DNA of 64,000 bases from Croceicoccus gelatinilyticus (GTDB lineage: Bacteria; Pseudomonadota; Alphaproteobacteria; Sphingomonadales; Sphingomonadaceae). The stretch lies in assembly GCF_018398395.1 (NCBI RefSeq), contig NZ_JAHCBF010000006.1, positions 238,658-302,657 on the forward strand. The letters run 5' to 3'. Position numbers and translations under genes: made by a program. The notes under the pieces are model-generated. The model saw nothing but the letters and a program-made list of their open reading frames with translations. It ran no database searches and was not told the DNA's origin. Below are positions 8,047-17,365 of this stretch, piece by piece. How positions within the stretch are numbered: the first letter of the stretch is position 1; each line of letters opens with the position of its first letter.

Positions 8047-9507
8047 TTGATTCGGCTTGCTGTTGCCCTGTGCGCCAGTCTGACGGCTTGCTCTACTCAA
8101 GGCTCAAGCGATGATCGCGGATCCGCGTCTTCAGGCGACTATACCACCATTCTGGAAGCGCCGCCCTATCCACCGATAGAGCGGCTCGGCCCCGAACCCT
8201 ATACGCCGACGTTGCAGGACCGACGCTCCATCTTCGCCGACCGGATCGAACAACAAAACTTGCCCATGCTGCGTCGCCTCAAGAAAGACGAAATGGGCAA
8301 TTTTGGCGGGGTTGAGTGGCGCTGGAGCGATGGACCTGCGAACGATGGCTTCGGCTCCCTTACCGGAATTGCCTACTTCCTGCGCGCACCCGAACGAAGC
8401 CTCAGTCGGTACACATCCGACCCTTTGTTCTCTGCAGCGCAAGGCGATTTCTCACGCGTGGAGCAAGACGCGGTAGCACGTGGATGGGCAGACAAGATCG
8501 GTCGGGATATCGCCTCGGAAGGCTTTGGCAATATGAGTACGCCGTGGCTCAGCATCGCAATCCCGCGCGACCGGTTCGAGACGCTGCGCCAGGAGGAGGA
8601 TTGGGACATTCCGGTCAACCTCACCTTGCGTTTCAGCATCTACCTCGAGACCGACCTGCCTCCGATCGCGGATGATGTGAAAGCGGACATCCGCCACTTT
8701 CCCGCAGCTGACCGGATGGCCAGGCCGACACCTGACCTTGCTACCTATGATACTATCGTACTTCGCGACGGCTGCTTCTTCATCGATGAGGAGGGTGACG
8801 CCGATCCGCTTGTGATGTTCCCTTTCGGCACCGGGGTCTATCGCGATGCCGAAGGCCACATGGCATTCCGATCACGTAATTCCCACTATCAGCCCCGGCT
8901 CTCGCGGGTCGGCACCCGGATGCAGCTGGGTTACCGCGCAGAGGTGACCGATCCGCCTGCTGAACTCATCGAGGCCTGCGGCAAGCACCCGGTCGTGCTC
9001 GTCAAATCGCTCGATCAGGCGGCAGGATATGGCAATGACTGGTTTGCCGTGCGCGAATATCGGGACCGCCAAGGTATCAGCAGCGCCGAGGCCATGCGCC
9101 GAGCAAACGAATGCCTGCAGGCGCAGGAGCAGACGATGGCCGATAACCGACTGCGTGGTGGGCGCGAACATCCCACGCAATGCGCCCGAATGCTTGGCAT
9201 CGGTGGCAATCCGGTCGTCCCGCCTCCTCCGCCGGCCCTGCTGCCCGGTATGCAGACGCAATCCGCCACCGAACCGCTTTTCCCGCCATCGCCGCCCAAG
9301 AAGCTGGTGCCGACGCGCAATGGCGTGTGCCGGTTCGAGGAACGCGACCCTGCCGAGCGGCCCAGCGAGCTCATCGCGACCAATCGCGATTCCAACATGA
9401 TCTTCTGGGCCGATGAAGGCGCGGCGCTGTGGGATCGTCCTAACGGCTTCATCGACGAAGGCATGGTCATCCCCGGTAAGCGCATCGTCGCGGCGCGCGA
9501 AGGATGA
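8047..9507 (+). CDS. Secreted lipoprotein with modules A and B; first gene of the 12-gene operon
   Basis: The start chosen is TTG at 8047, because GGAGG lies seven bases upstream (8035-8039) and the product then begins with a lipoprotein signal (IRLAVALCASLTAC, lipid-acceptor Cys15). The mature 486-residue protein has a TILEAP segment near residue 38, module A at about 70-200 (GNFGGVEW, then LRAPERSLSRYTSDPLF) and module B at about 235-285 (VLRDGCFFIDEEGDADPLVMFPFG). A proline-rich linker and a further Cys-containing tail follow. Modules A and B recur in neighbouring genes. I do not recognise an enzyme domain. It probably resides at the outer membrane or in the periplasm; function unknown. 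Confidence 0.7.
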   Translation: MIRLAVALCASLTACSTQGSSDDRGSASSGDYTTILEAPPYPPIERLGPEPYTPTLQDRRSIFADRIEQQNLPMLRRLKKDEMGNFGGVEWRWSDGPANDGFGSLTGIAYFLRAPERSLSRYTSDPLFSAAQGDFSRVEQDAVARGWADKIGRDIASEGFGNMSTPWLSIAIPRDRFETLRQEEDWDIPVNLTLRFSIYLETDLPPIADDVKADIRHFPAADRMARPTPDLATYDTIVLRDGCFFIDEEGDADPLVMFPFGTGVYRDAEGHMAFRSRNSHYQPRLSRVGTRMQLGYRAEVTDPPAELIEACGKHPVVLVKSLDQAAGYGNDWFAVREYRDRQGISSAEAMRRANECLQAQEQTMADNRLRGGREHPTQCARMLGIGGNPVVPPPPPALLPGMQTQSATEPLFPPSPPKKLVPTRNGVCRFEERDPAERPSELIATNRDSNMIFWADEGAALWDRPNGFIDEGMVIPGKRIVAAREG

Positions 9508-9556
9508 AGGATCGAGACGGCCCTATCTACCTCCATTCCGGCCCGGAGATTTTCGC

Positions 9557-9991
9557 ATGCAGCCAGCCCGAAGATTGGTGAGGATTGCGGCGCTCGCCTT
9601 GGTCATACCGCTGACCGCTTGCCAAGGCGCGCCATCATCGCCGCACCTGATTACCATCGCGAAGCCTGCACGTGCGGGAGAGGCGCTGATCCGGGACGAA
9701 GTGGCGGTGGTGCGCGGCTGTGTCGTGGCGAAGGGCCACCGCGGCAATGCGACCGTCCTGTTCGATCCGGGTGTCACCTTGCTGCCATCTGGCGACGGGC
9801 TCCACGATCGACTTTCCGGCAACAACATTTCCTTCGGCCAGCGCATCAGCGGAGGAGGCGGCAATTTTCGCGAGAACGGCAAGGGATGGCCGATTTCCGA
9901 TATCGAGCGTTTCTATGGGGTTACGATCCCAACGGTCTGTCCGAAAGATAACGTGATGCGGCTGCGGAATATGGAGGTTCTGGACGGATGA
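9557..9991 (+). CDS. Small lipoprotein with a module-B-like domain
   Basis: The ATG at 9557 has CGGAG nine bases upstream and gives a lipoprotein signal with lipobox LTAC (Cys22). The 144-residue product is essentially one module: VVRGCVVAKGHRGNATVLFDPGVTL, then SGNNISFGQRISGGGGNF, the same Cys, strand and Gly pattern as the second module of the larger lipoproteins. It begins 49 bp after the first operon gene and overlaps the next by ATGA. Function unknown. The glycine-rich SGGGGNF loop is shared with the last gene of the operon (RGGGGFY). Confidence 0.65.
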   Translation: MQPARRLVRIAALALVIPLTACQGAPSSPHLITIAKPARAGEALIRDEVAVVRGCVVAKGHRGNATVLFDPGVTLLPSGDGLHDRLSGNNISFGQRISGGGGNFRENGKGWPISDIERFYGVTIPTVCPKDNVMRLRNMEVLDG

Positions 9992-11364
9992 CCGAGCGAA
10001 GGTTCATCAATACCGCAGTGGCCGGATTGCTGGCCGCCAGTCTTGCCGGTTGCGCTTCGCAAGATGCAGCATCGCCGCGCTTGTCCGATGGCTTGTCGTT
10101 TCGCGCGAAGATCAGCGAAAGCGGCTTTGCGACGATCCTGTCCGCCCCGCCTGCCTCGTTCGATCCGGTCGAACCGCCGCCGCCCGTACCGCGCACGGCA
10201 GAGCAGGATGCCGCTGACGCGGAATTCATGAGGGTCGCCGATTACCAGAACAGCGTGCGCGACGAAGTGCAGGCTCTGGCCGAGCAGCTGCGCCGGGAAG
10301 AGCAAGGAAACTTCCAGACTCTGCATTATGACAATAAAGGCGAGTTGGGGGTCGTCTTCGAATTTCTGCGCAATGGCCGGGCCACGCTTCGCAAATACAG
10401 CAAGAACCCCACCTTTCGCGGCGAAACCGTGCGCTGGTCACAGGAGGAGCTGAGGGCCGCAGCAGATTTCATGTGGGAGACGTTCCGTGAAGATCGCGTG
10501 CTGCAGTCGACGGGCATTGCAACGCAGGTCGTCACCGCCCAGATCAGCGTTTCGAAAGAAGAATTCCGGGCGCTGGTGAAACGCAAGGGCGTGACCATTC
10601 CCGAACCGGTTGAGCTGGTCTTCCACGCAGCGCCGGTGGTGCCTCTAGTCAATCCGCCGCGCCCACCCGCACAGGATCGGGCGGTGCCGGAGAACGTTGC
10701 GCCCTTTCTGCGTATATTCCCGAGGCACGACCGCCCAGCAGGCGCGCTCAATGCAGTCAACAGCCGTGTGACCGTGGTTCTTAAAGATGGCTGTTTCCGC
10801 GCCGCTGATAGGGACGATGCGCTGGTGCTGTTCCCCTTCGGGGCAAACCTGTTTGTCGACAGCAACAATTACCTTGCTTTCGGCAGCGGCGAGCGGCCCG
10901 GATACGCGCGCGTAGGCGAAGCGGTGGAGTTTATGGGATCGGTTCAGGAAGTGACCACCCCAGAGCTTGTCGATCCGATCCACGCCGCCTGCGGGCCGGG
11001 CAAGGTCATCAAGATCGAAGGAATGGAAAGCGCGGCTGCGGGCGATACGCAGAGGGCGGTGACCGACCGCGCCAATGCCATGCGCCGCTTCCAGGCCGAA
11101 TACGGCCTCGATGCGCGGCAGGCCGAGCGTGCGCTCGACTGGCTCGACGCGCGCGGGGAGGCCAATCGACAGACCACGCAGGACGGTATCCTGGAGCCGC
11201 CGATAACAGGCGCGATGATGGTTGAAATGCCGCCCCGCCCAGTGATGGACGCCTCCGAATGCCCTCCCGGCAGCAGCCTCAGCGCCGGACTGTGTCGAAC
11301 ATCGGAAGGCCATTTGCGTCCACTGCCGGATTGGCTGGTCGAATTTCTGGAGCAGAATCGATGA
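9988..11364 (+). CDS. Lipoprotein with modules A and B
   Basis: The start overlaps the upstream stop (ATGA), and the N-terminus has a lipoprotein signal with Cys22 in LAGCAS. The domain order repeats that of the first operon gene: FATILSAPPASF near residue 45, module A at about 107-215 (GNFQTLHYDNKGELGVVFEFLRNGRATLRKYSKNP, cited by its ends GNF and KYSKNP), and module B at about 262-310 (VLKDGCFRAADRDDALVLFPFG, then YLAFGSGERPGYARVGE). A C-terminal Cys pair (ASECPPGSSLSAGLC) closes the 458-residue protein. No known catalytic motif is seen. Confidence 0.65.
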   Translation: MTERRFINTAVAGLLAASLAGCASQDAASPRLSDGLSFRAKISESGFATILSAPPASFDPVEPPPPVPRTAEQDAADAEFMRVADYQNSVRDEVQALAEQLRREEQGNFQTLHYDNKGELGVVFEFLRNGRATLRKYSKNPTFRGETVRWSQEELRAAADFMWETFREDRVLQSTGIATQVVTAQISVSKEEFRALVKRKGVTIPEPVELVFHAAPVVPLVNPPRPPAQDRAVPENVAPFLRIFPRHDRPAGALNAVNSRVTVVLKDGCFRAADRDDALVLFPFGANLFVDSNNYLAFGSGERPGYARVGEAVEFMGSVQEVTTPELVDPIHAACGPGKVIKIEGMESAAAGDTQRAVTDRANAMRRFQAEYGLDARQAERALDWLDARGEANRQTTQDGILEPPITGAMMVEMPPRPVMDASECPPGSSLSAGLCRTSEGHLRPLPDWLVEFLEQNR

Positions 11365-11792
11365 AACGCCTCATTCTTTCGCTTGCCCCGATGGCAGCTG
11401 CTCTGCTGGCCGGGTGCGATCAGGAACCGCAGGCAATCGATGCTCCGTCGCTGTCTTTCGACACAAGACCTGCCTCACCGAACGAGGTACCCTATGCGGA
11501 AGGCGTCGGCGGCACGCTCGGTTACATGGACGGCTGCCTGTTCGTTACGTCGCCGGGGGGCGGGGAAACGGGTCTGGTGATGCCCCACAGTTTCGAACTG
11601 AACGCAGATACCCTGTCGAACGGGCATGTTTCCTACAAGCTGGGCGAGCACGTGAGCTTCAGCGCCGGGTTCCTGTCGCGCGAGCAGGCTGCCGCTTTGA
11701 ACTGCAAGACACCCACCGTCGCGATGGTGGTCAACAGCTTCCCGACCGAACCACCTCCCGATCCCTATTCAGAAGAGGAACAGGATCGATGA
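11361..11792 (+). CDS. Small lipoprotein, module-B-like
   Basis: The ATG at 11361 overlaps the previous stop by four bases. The 143-residue product begins MKRLILSLAPMAAALLAGC (Cys19 as lipid acceptor). The mature part carries YMDGCLFVTSPGGGETGLVMP at residues 54-74, followed by YKLGEHVSFSAGFL, the module-B pattern of an isolated Cys, a beta hairpin and a GExVxxxxGF turn. The C-terminus is acidic and proline-rich. It is a single-module paralogue of the larger operon products. No function can be assigned. Confidence 0.6.
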   Translation: MKRLILSLAPMAAALLAGCDQEPQAIDAPSLSFDTRPASPNEVPYAEGVGGTLGYMDGCLFVTSPGGGETGLVMPHSFELNADTLSNGHVSYKLGEHVSFSAGFLSREQAAALNCKTPTVAMVVNSFPTEPPPDPYSEEEQDR

Positions 11793-13063
11793 AAAGAATT
11801 CTCCTCACACTGGCGCCGCTGGCGCTTTCAGCCGGCTGTACGACCGTGCCAGCGCAGACCGGGCCGACTGCATCTTCCAAGGCTATCCCGCATGACATCA
11901 CGGCAGGACAGGCTCGGCTCGCCGCGCGGCTCTATCCGAAGCTGGCCGAGGCAGCAGAGCCGAACGACAACCTATTTATCTCACCGCTGTCGCTCAGCGA
12001 GGGGCTAGGCCTCGCGCTGCCTGGTGCGTGCGGGCAGACCGAAGCGGAGATGCGCGAACTGCTGGGCTGGGATGCGGCAAGCCGGCCCGAACTGCTGGTG
12101 AAGGATTATGACCGCTTCCTGACGCGCATCGGCGATGACAAGGTTTCGCTGTCGGTCGCCAATGCGCTTTGGTTGTCGGACGAACTCACCTTCGCCCCGG
12201 ACTATCTGCGCGCGGCGAAGAACGGCTTCAGTGCCACAGCCCGGCAGGTCGATTTCGGCGGCGATCCGGCTGCCTCTGCCGACACGATCAATGGCTGGGT
12301 CAGCGAACAGACCCGCGAGCGGATCACGAAAATCGTCGAGGCCAGCGGGTTCAACGATCTGACCGCTGCCGTGCTGACCAATGCGGTGTGGTTCAAGGCC
12401 GACTGGTCGGTGCCGTTCGAGGATGGCTCTACCGGCGAATTCACACGCGGCGATGGGACGAAAATGCCGATCTACATGATGGAGCGGATTGCGCCGATCG
12501 CCTATCGCGAAACGCGCGAGGGGCAGGCCGTGCAATTGCCCTATGGCAAGGACGGGCGCTTCACGATGGAAGTGTTCCTGCCGCGCGACATGGCTACCCT
12601 GCGCCGGTGGGAGCGGGATCTGAATGCTGGATCGTTTGGTCTTTCGATGCAGGGCAGCGATGCGAAGTTCGATCTCGGCGCGATTGAAGAACGCAATATC
12701 CTGCTACGCCTGCCGCGGTTCGAGGCGCGCTTCGACAGCAGCGTGAAATCCGCGCTGATTGCGGCGGGTATGCCCTGCGCCTTTGAAGGAAGCTGCGCCA
12801 ATTTTAGCGCGATGGCCAATGCTCCGCTCGCGATCGATGATGTAGCCCACGCCACTTTCCTGCGGGTGGACGAAAAAGGCACCGAAGCAGCCGCTGTTAC
12901 CGCGGTGAAAATCGTCGTTACCGGCTCCCGCCGCCTGCCGGATGATCTGCCGCGCATGATTGTCGACAGGCCCTTCCTCCTGACCATCCGCGACCGTGCG
13001 AGCGGCGCTCTCATCTTCTTCGGCCGCATTGCCGACCCAACCCCCGTGGAGCAAGCGCAATGA
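11789..13063 (+). CDS. Lipoprotein serpin (serine protease inhibitor family I4)
   Basis: The ATGA-coupled start gives a 424-residue protein with a lipoprotein-type signal (LSAGC, Cys16). The serpin core is continuous: NLFISPLSLSEGLGLALPGA near residues 52-71, NAVWFKADW near 195, and the hinge DEKGTEAAAVTAV followed by a C-terminal RPFLLTIRDRASGALIFFGRI. The hinge has Gly at P15, Thr at P14 and small residues at P12-P10 with Thr at P8, the pattern of inhibitory serpins. The loop between hinge and RPF is about six residues longer than in alpha-1-antitrypsin; P1 falls near IVVTGS, suggesting an elastase-like target. Bacterial serpins are uncommon; a surface-anchored one here suggests protection from proteases. 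Confidence 0.88.
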   Translation: MKRILLTLAPLALSAGCTTVPAQTGPTASSKAIPHDITAGQARLAARLYPKLAEAAEPNDNLFISPLSLSEGLGLALPGACGQTEAEMRELLGWDAASRPELLVKDYDRFLTRIGDDKVSLSVANALWLSDELTFAPDYLRAAKNGFSATARQVDFGGDPAASADTINGWVSEQTRERITKIVEASGFNDLTAAVLTNAVWFKADWSVPFEDGSTGEFTRGDGTKMPIYMMERIAPIAYRETREGQAVQLPYGKDGRFTMEVFLPRDMATLRRWERDLNAGSFGLSMQGSDAKFDLGAIEERNILLRLPRFEARFDSSVKSALIAAGMPCAFEGSCANFSAMANAPLAIDDVAHATFLRVDEKGTEAAAVTAVKIVVTGSRRLPDDLPRMIVDRPFLLTIRDRASGALIFFGRIADPTPVEQAQ

Positions 13064-15423
13064 TTCGTCGTCTCTTTGGCGCGAGCGCTATGGCGCTTGC
13101 CCTGTCATCAGCTGCTTTCGCGCAGGAGCAAAAACCTCTCTCCGAAACCTGCCCGAACCTGACGGCGGAAGAGATCGAGGCGATCGAAAACTACAAAGGC
13201 CAGTATGCGGAAAACGCCTGGTATGCGCGCGCCTATTGCGTCAGCGTGGAAGAGGCGGAGCGGCGGATGGAAATCCAGAACCGCGGTGCCATCGGCCCGC
13301 GCACCGAGCCGGGACCGCGCCCCGATACCGCACCCGATGCCGATCCGGGATCCTTGCAGGTCTTGCTGCATGAAAAAGAGCCTGCGACATTCGCCGGGCT
13401 GTGGATCCAGCATCAGCCGACCTATGGCGTGGCGGTGGCGTTCACCCGCGATGCGGCGGCTACGCTGGCGAAATACACCAGCGATCCGATTTACATTCCC
13501 GTGGAGCGACCTGGCCCGACGCTGATCGAGCTGCGCACGACCCAGGATCGCATGGTCGAGCTTCTTCAGCAGATGGGAATCAACTGGTACGGTGCCGGGT
13601 CCGACATCACCAAGGGGACTGTCGAGATCGAGCTTGGCCAGAGCGCCGATCCGATCCGCGAGGCTGCGGCGCGCGGCGAGTTCGACCTGCCCGATTACGT
13701 CGTGTTCAAGGAACCTGCGCCCTTTCCGCTTCCCGCGCCGCCCATTCCGGCAGGTGACACACGGGTGAAGAGCTTCCCGCAATTCGCCAATCGCACCGAT
13801 GGGGGCATTAGCACCCTTGTCGGCGTGCCCGATGTGCCGGCGCGCCTTGCGCTGCGTGATAGGTGCTTGTGGCTCTATCCCGAAGGCGAAGAACCGAAAA
13901 TCGCTGTCTGGGAACAGCATGAGGCACTCGACCTGACCGACCCCGACCGGGTGGCCGTGATGAACCGCTTTTCCGGCGCAAAGGTCTATGCGGACAGCGA
14001 TGTGGTGCTGATGGGCCTGCAACCAAGCGAGGTAGAGCCGCCGAAGAACATTGTCGGCAACGAGGGCTGCCCCGGCCCCTATCGCGTGGTGCGGGGGATC
14101 GTCCCGCGCCAGGTGTGGGACCAGCAGCAGCGCGAGGAAGGCATTGCTCGCAGGCAGGCCGAGCTGGGCAGTAAATCCGCGGCGCAAGCAGATTACGAGG
14201 CCGATATGGCGCGGCTTGCCGATCTGCAGGCGTGGCGATCCGGTTTGCTGGCCAAGCGCGGCGATGTGGTCGCGGCGATCTGGATCGATGAGAGTCAGGG
14301 CACGGCACATCTCTTCCACACCGAGGCCGTGACGAAAGAGGCACTGGTTCCTGCGAAGCTGCGCAATTTCGTGACCACGCAGGTCGTGCCGCAGGGGGCC
14401 AATGCGCTGGAAGAAGCGCGGGCCGATATCGCCGCGCAGCTTGAGAATGCCGGGATCGAAGCGCAAGTCGTTGTCGAGCCGCTTGGCGGAACGATCGAGG
14501 TGCGCCCGGCGGATATCGCTGCACTGTCGCAGGCGGCAGTTGAGAACAAGCTGCGCTTCCCCGCGCTGGTCCGCATCGTAATGGAGAATCAGAGCGCGAT
14601 TTACCAGCAGGATATTCCGATCCGCAGCGATCCAGAGGCGATCTGGTATCCGCTGGAAGCGCATCCCGATTTCGCCGCTATCCGCGCGCTGGTGGAGGAT
14701 ACGCCGGTCCCCTATTTCGAACCGCCAGCGCCCGGGAAGACTGTATCTCGGCAGGAAATGCGCAAGCCGTCGAAGGCCGGATCGCTCCAGCAGACGCATT
14801 TCCTGATCGCTTACGGACTGACACTGGATGAGATCGTGGCGCTGCGCGCTGCAGGCTTCGACCCGATCGAGGCGCTCGAAGCGATGAACGGTCGCCAGAC
14901 CATCGAGAAGCGCGCCATGACAGCAACCGATATCGTGGTTGCCGAGCCGGCGGGGATCGACATCGCCGACGAGGGACCGGACGGCTTTTCTTCCAGCGTC
15001 CGCTGGCGCGTGGTCGAGGTGTTGAAAGGTGGCGCGCAACCGGGCGACGAGCTGCGGCAGCGCCTTGCCTCCGGTATGCGCACCGATGAGGCAGGCGTGA
15101 CCCGCTACGGGCAGGGGATGGACGATCCGATGCTGCTGCCCGGCCTGCCGAACTCGCTGGCGCCGAGTTCGCGCTGGGTCCTACATCTCAGCGACGCGCT
15201 CTATCGCCATTCCTCCTATTTGCAGGGCGGCGATGGCGCGGCGCGCACCGAAGGCAAGTGGTACGTCAACGTGCCGTGGATGGCGCCATCCCTAGTGGAC
15301 GAGGACGGCATGGCTCGCCCCGTATCCAGTTACCCCGAGCCTGTTGCGCTCGAAGAACTGCGCGAGAGGATCGCCCCGATCCAGCGCGCATTGGGCTTCG
15401 TACAATCAGGAGAAAAACAATGA
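13060..15423 (+). CDS. Large secreted multi-module protein (modules A and B plus C-terminal domain)
   Basis: This 787-residue protein has a Sec signal peptide ending AAFAQE near residue 21 and starts inside the serpin stop codon. Module A lies at about 105-230 (ATFAGLWIQHQPTYGVAVAF, then AATLAKYTSDPIY) and module B at about 262-345 (RLALRDRCLWLYPEGEE). The middle (about 370-580) is a predicted alpha/beta region with the sentence-like periodicity GIEAQVVVEPLGGTIEV. The C-terminal 170 residues (TATDIVVAEPAG, WRVVEVLKGGAQPGDELR) resemble the strand-rich profile of NTR-like domains, a tentative comparison. No enzyme motif is visible. It is the largest product of the operon. Confidence 0.6.
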   Translation: MIRRLFGASAMALALSSAAFAQEQKPLSETCPNLTAEEIEAIENYKGQYAENAWYARAYCVSVEEAERRMEIQNRGAIGPRTEPGPRPDTAPDADPGSLQVLLHEKEPATFAGLWIQHQPTYGVAVAFTRDAAATLAKYTSDPIYIPVERPGPTLIELRTTQDRMVELLQQMGINWYGAGSDITKGTVEIELGQSADPIREAAARGEFDLPDYVVFKEPAPFPLPAPPIPAGDTRVKSFPQFANRTDGGISTLVGVPDVPARLALRDRCLWLYPEGEEPKIAVWEQHEALDLTDPDRVAVMNRFSGAKVYADSDVVLMGLQPSEVEPPKNIVGNEGCPGPYRVVRGIVPRQVWDQQQREEGIARRQAELGSKSAAQADYEADMARLADLQAWRSGLLAKRGDVVAAIWIDESQGTAHLFHTEAVTKEALVPAKLRNFVTTQVVPQGANALEEARADIAAQLENAGIEAQVVVEPLGGTIEVRPADIAALSQAAVENKLRFPALVRIVMENQSAIYQQDIPIRSDPEAIWYPLEAHPDFAAIRALVEDTPVPYFEPPAPGKTVSRQEMRKPSKAGSLQQTHFLIAYGLTLDEIVALRAAGFDPIEALEAMNGRQTIEKRAMTATDIVVAEPAGIDIADEGPDGFSSSVRWRVVEVLKGGAQPGDELRQRLASGMRTDEAGVTRYGQGMDDPMLLPGLPNSLAPSSRWVLHLSDALYRHSSYLQGGDGAARTEGKWYVNVPWMAPSLVDEDGMARPVSSYPEPVALEELRERIAPIQRALGFVQSGEKQ

Positions 15424-16643
15424 TCCGTCGCATCCTCGCATCCGCGGCGCTTGCTGCGCTGACTCTGCCGCACGCAACACTGGCTTGTTCCTATGCGCAG
15501 CGACCGGAAGAGGTCGGCCACACCAGTGCCGAATATTTCGCGAAGGAGATGTTGGCCGCTGCAACCTATGCCGATCTGGTACTCGTCGAGGATGACGGAA
15601 CCCGGGCAATGGATGCGCGGCCCATCGGCATCATTACCCTGCGCACCATCGCCCGCTTCAAGGGCAACAGCGCCGACCGCTTCACCGTGTTCGGAAGCCC
15701 ACTGACCTTCTCGCCTGACAAACAGCGGATTTTCAACGCCCCCTTGCAGCATTTTACCAGCGAGACCGGGCAGGTCACGCCGTTCAGCTATATGGAGGAA
15801 CGGCCTACCTTACTCTTCCCGAAGGCAACCGCTCCCGGTAGTCCCCCGCCACCACCGCCGGCTATGACTAGTTGCAGCCCGCCTGCGCTCATGGCCGAAA
15901 CAGGGCGCTTCTACCTCGTCCTGCGCGATGCCGAGGGGCGGGTGCTCAACCGCCTAACGATGAGCAACGGCAAGACAGCGTCACCCAACTACCCTGTCTT
16001 TGGTTTCGTGCCAGTGACAATGTCGGATGAGGATTTCTGGCTCTATTCGGTCCGACTTGCGGCTTATGGAGAAGTGCCGGACTCTGCACCTCAGTTGCTG
16101 CGTATCACGCCCAGTACCGACCCGGCCCGCGTGGAACGCGACTTGCGCGCCGTCGGGGCGACGATCCGTGCGGCCTATTATGCACGCGGCGATTTCATCG
16201 AGGAGGTCCGCCCCTCGCCCCACGAGCAGACCATGCCGTGGATGGCCAAGGCAGCTGATTATCTCGCGCAGAGCCAGCGTGGGCGGATCGGCGATCCGCA
16301 TCACGGCGCGGCGGAATTTCTGCGCGAGAAGCTCTCGCCGATGGGGCGCTACGGCACTGGCCTCGGCTATGAAGTCGCGCAGGCTTTCACACGTTCGGTG
16401 CGCGATGTGCAGCAGGCGACGGGCACTCCGCGCCTGATCGCGGTCGAAGTGACGGGTGATCCACACGCTCTGGCCGGCCAGTCCTTCGTGTCGCGCGTCG
16501 CCCCGCTCGACCAGCCACTCGACCGCCTGCCGCAATTGAGCGGCGCGGATGAAGCAGAGACGTTCGCCACGATGCAGCGGATCGAGCGCGATATCTGGCT
16601 GCTCAATGGTGGTGCAGGTAACAGGCAAGGAACGCTGCCGTGA
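15420..16643 (+). CDS. Secreted Cys-initiated protein, possibly NTR/TIMP-like
   Basis: ATG at 15420 overlaps the previous stop. The signal sequence ends HATLAC, so the mature protein may start at Cys23 (CSYAQRPEEVGH), either lipidated or with a free N-terminal Cys. The next segment, YADLVLVEDDGTRAM and ITLRTIARFKGNSADRFTVFG, has the pattern 'exported, Cys first, then a strand carrying a growing load term' that I associate with bacterial NTR-fold proteins and metalloprotease inhibitors; this is a weak inference. Residues 150-407 show no recognisable motif apart from a proline-rich loop near 140. Length 407 residues. Confidence 0.5.
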   Translation: MIRRILASAALAALTLPHATLACSYAQRPEEVGHTSAEYFAKEMLAAATYADLVLVEDDGTRAMDARPIGIITLRTIARFKGNSADRFTVFGSPLTFSPDKQRIFNAPLQHFTSETGQVTPFSYMEERPTLLFPKATAPGSPPPPPPAMTSCSPPALMAETGRFYLVLRDAEGRVLNRLTMSNGKTASPNYPVFGFVPVTMSDEDFWLYSVRLAAYGEVPDSAPQLLRITPSTDPARVERDLRAVGATIRAAYYARGDFIEEVRPSPHEQTMPWMAKAADYLAQSQRGRIGDPHHGAAEFLREKLSPMGRYGTGLGYEVAQAFTRSVRDVQQATGTPRLIAVEVTGDPHALAGQSFVSRVAPLDQPLDRLPQLSGADEAETFATMQRIERDIWLLNGGAGNRQGTLP

Positions 16644-17365
16644 GACGAACAACGGCAGTCTCGATCGTGTTGTGTGCCGTCCTGACCGCATGCGGCGAGC
16701 CGAGCGACATTATCGTTCCAGAGCCGGAAGTCAGGCCGTCCCGCGGAATTTCACTTGGCGCAATGAGCTTCTTTTTCCCGCTCGGTCTGGAGTTCGAGGG
16801 TGACACGGAAACCTGCCCCAACCGTGCCAGTGAATGCCCATTGGGTGACGATAGCGTGCATGCGGTATGGCGATCAGGCACCCTGCGCTTCGATTACGTC
16901 CTCGACCATTTTGGCAAGGCAATGTGGGACGACGAGTGGGGCGAACCCATTACCATCAACGGCAGGCCCGCCTTTCGCAAGATGCTGGACGATGGCGGCA
17001 GGCGCTATCTCATCACCAACCATTATGGTGGAACGGAAAGTGCGGCAGTGGCGATCTGGCGGGAAGAGGAAGAGCCGATCTTCTGGGGCACCTGCTATGC
17101 CGACGAGGATTGCGATGCGGTGTTGCAGACCCTCGCCAGTGTGACGATGCGCCAGGCAAGCCAAGAATGCGCGCTGATGTTTCCGCCGCCGCCGCCGGAA
17201 TTTGTGCCGCCGCCCGGCTATCGCCCCGATAGCTCGATCATTCCGCCACCGCCCGCTCCGCTGCCTGGTCCGGAACAGTTGCGACCGGCGGCGCCACCCC
17301 CTCCACCGGCTCCCAGACCACCCGGGGCGGAGGAGCTCTGCAAGGAATATGCCGATGAGGTATAA
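16640..17365 (+). CDS. Proline-rich lipoprotein of unknown function
   Basis: The start is GTG at 16640, overlapping the upstream stop as GTGA. The product (241 residues) has a lipoprotein signal with LTAC (Cys18). A globular region at about 35-180 contains two Cys pairs (TCPNRASEC and GTCYADEDC), with an aromatic stretch FFFPLGLEF in between strands. The last 60 residues are rich in proline (PPPPPEFVPPPGY and similar), probably a flexible or wall-spanning tail. It shares the style but not clear module sequence of its operon neighbours. No function is inferred. Confidence 0.55.
   Translation: MRRTTAVSIVLCAVLTACGEPSDIIVPEPEVRPSRGISLGAMSFFFPLGLEFEGDTETCPNRASECPLGDDSVHAVWRSGTLRFDYVLDHFGKAMWDDEWGEPITINGRPAFRKMLDDGGRRYLITNHYGGTESAAVAIWREEEEPIFWGTCYADEDCDAVLQTLASVTMRQASQECALMFPPPPPEFVPPPGYRPDSSIIPPPPAPLPGPEQLRPAAPPPPPAPRPPGAEELCKEYADEV

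Noticed and set aside
13108..15039. 643-codon minus-strand frame opposite the large operon protein
   Set aside because: Composition is Arg/His-rich without motifs; the plus-strand gene has a signal peptide and coupled starts.
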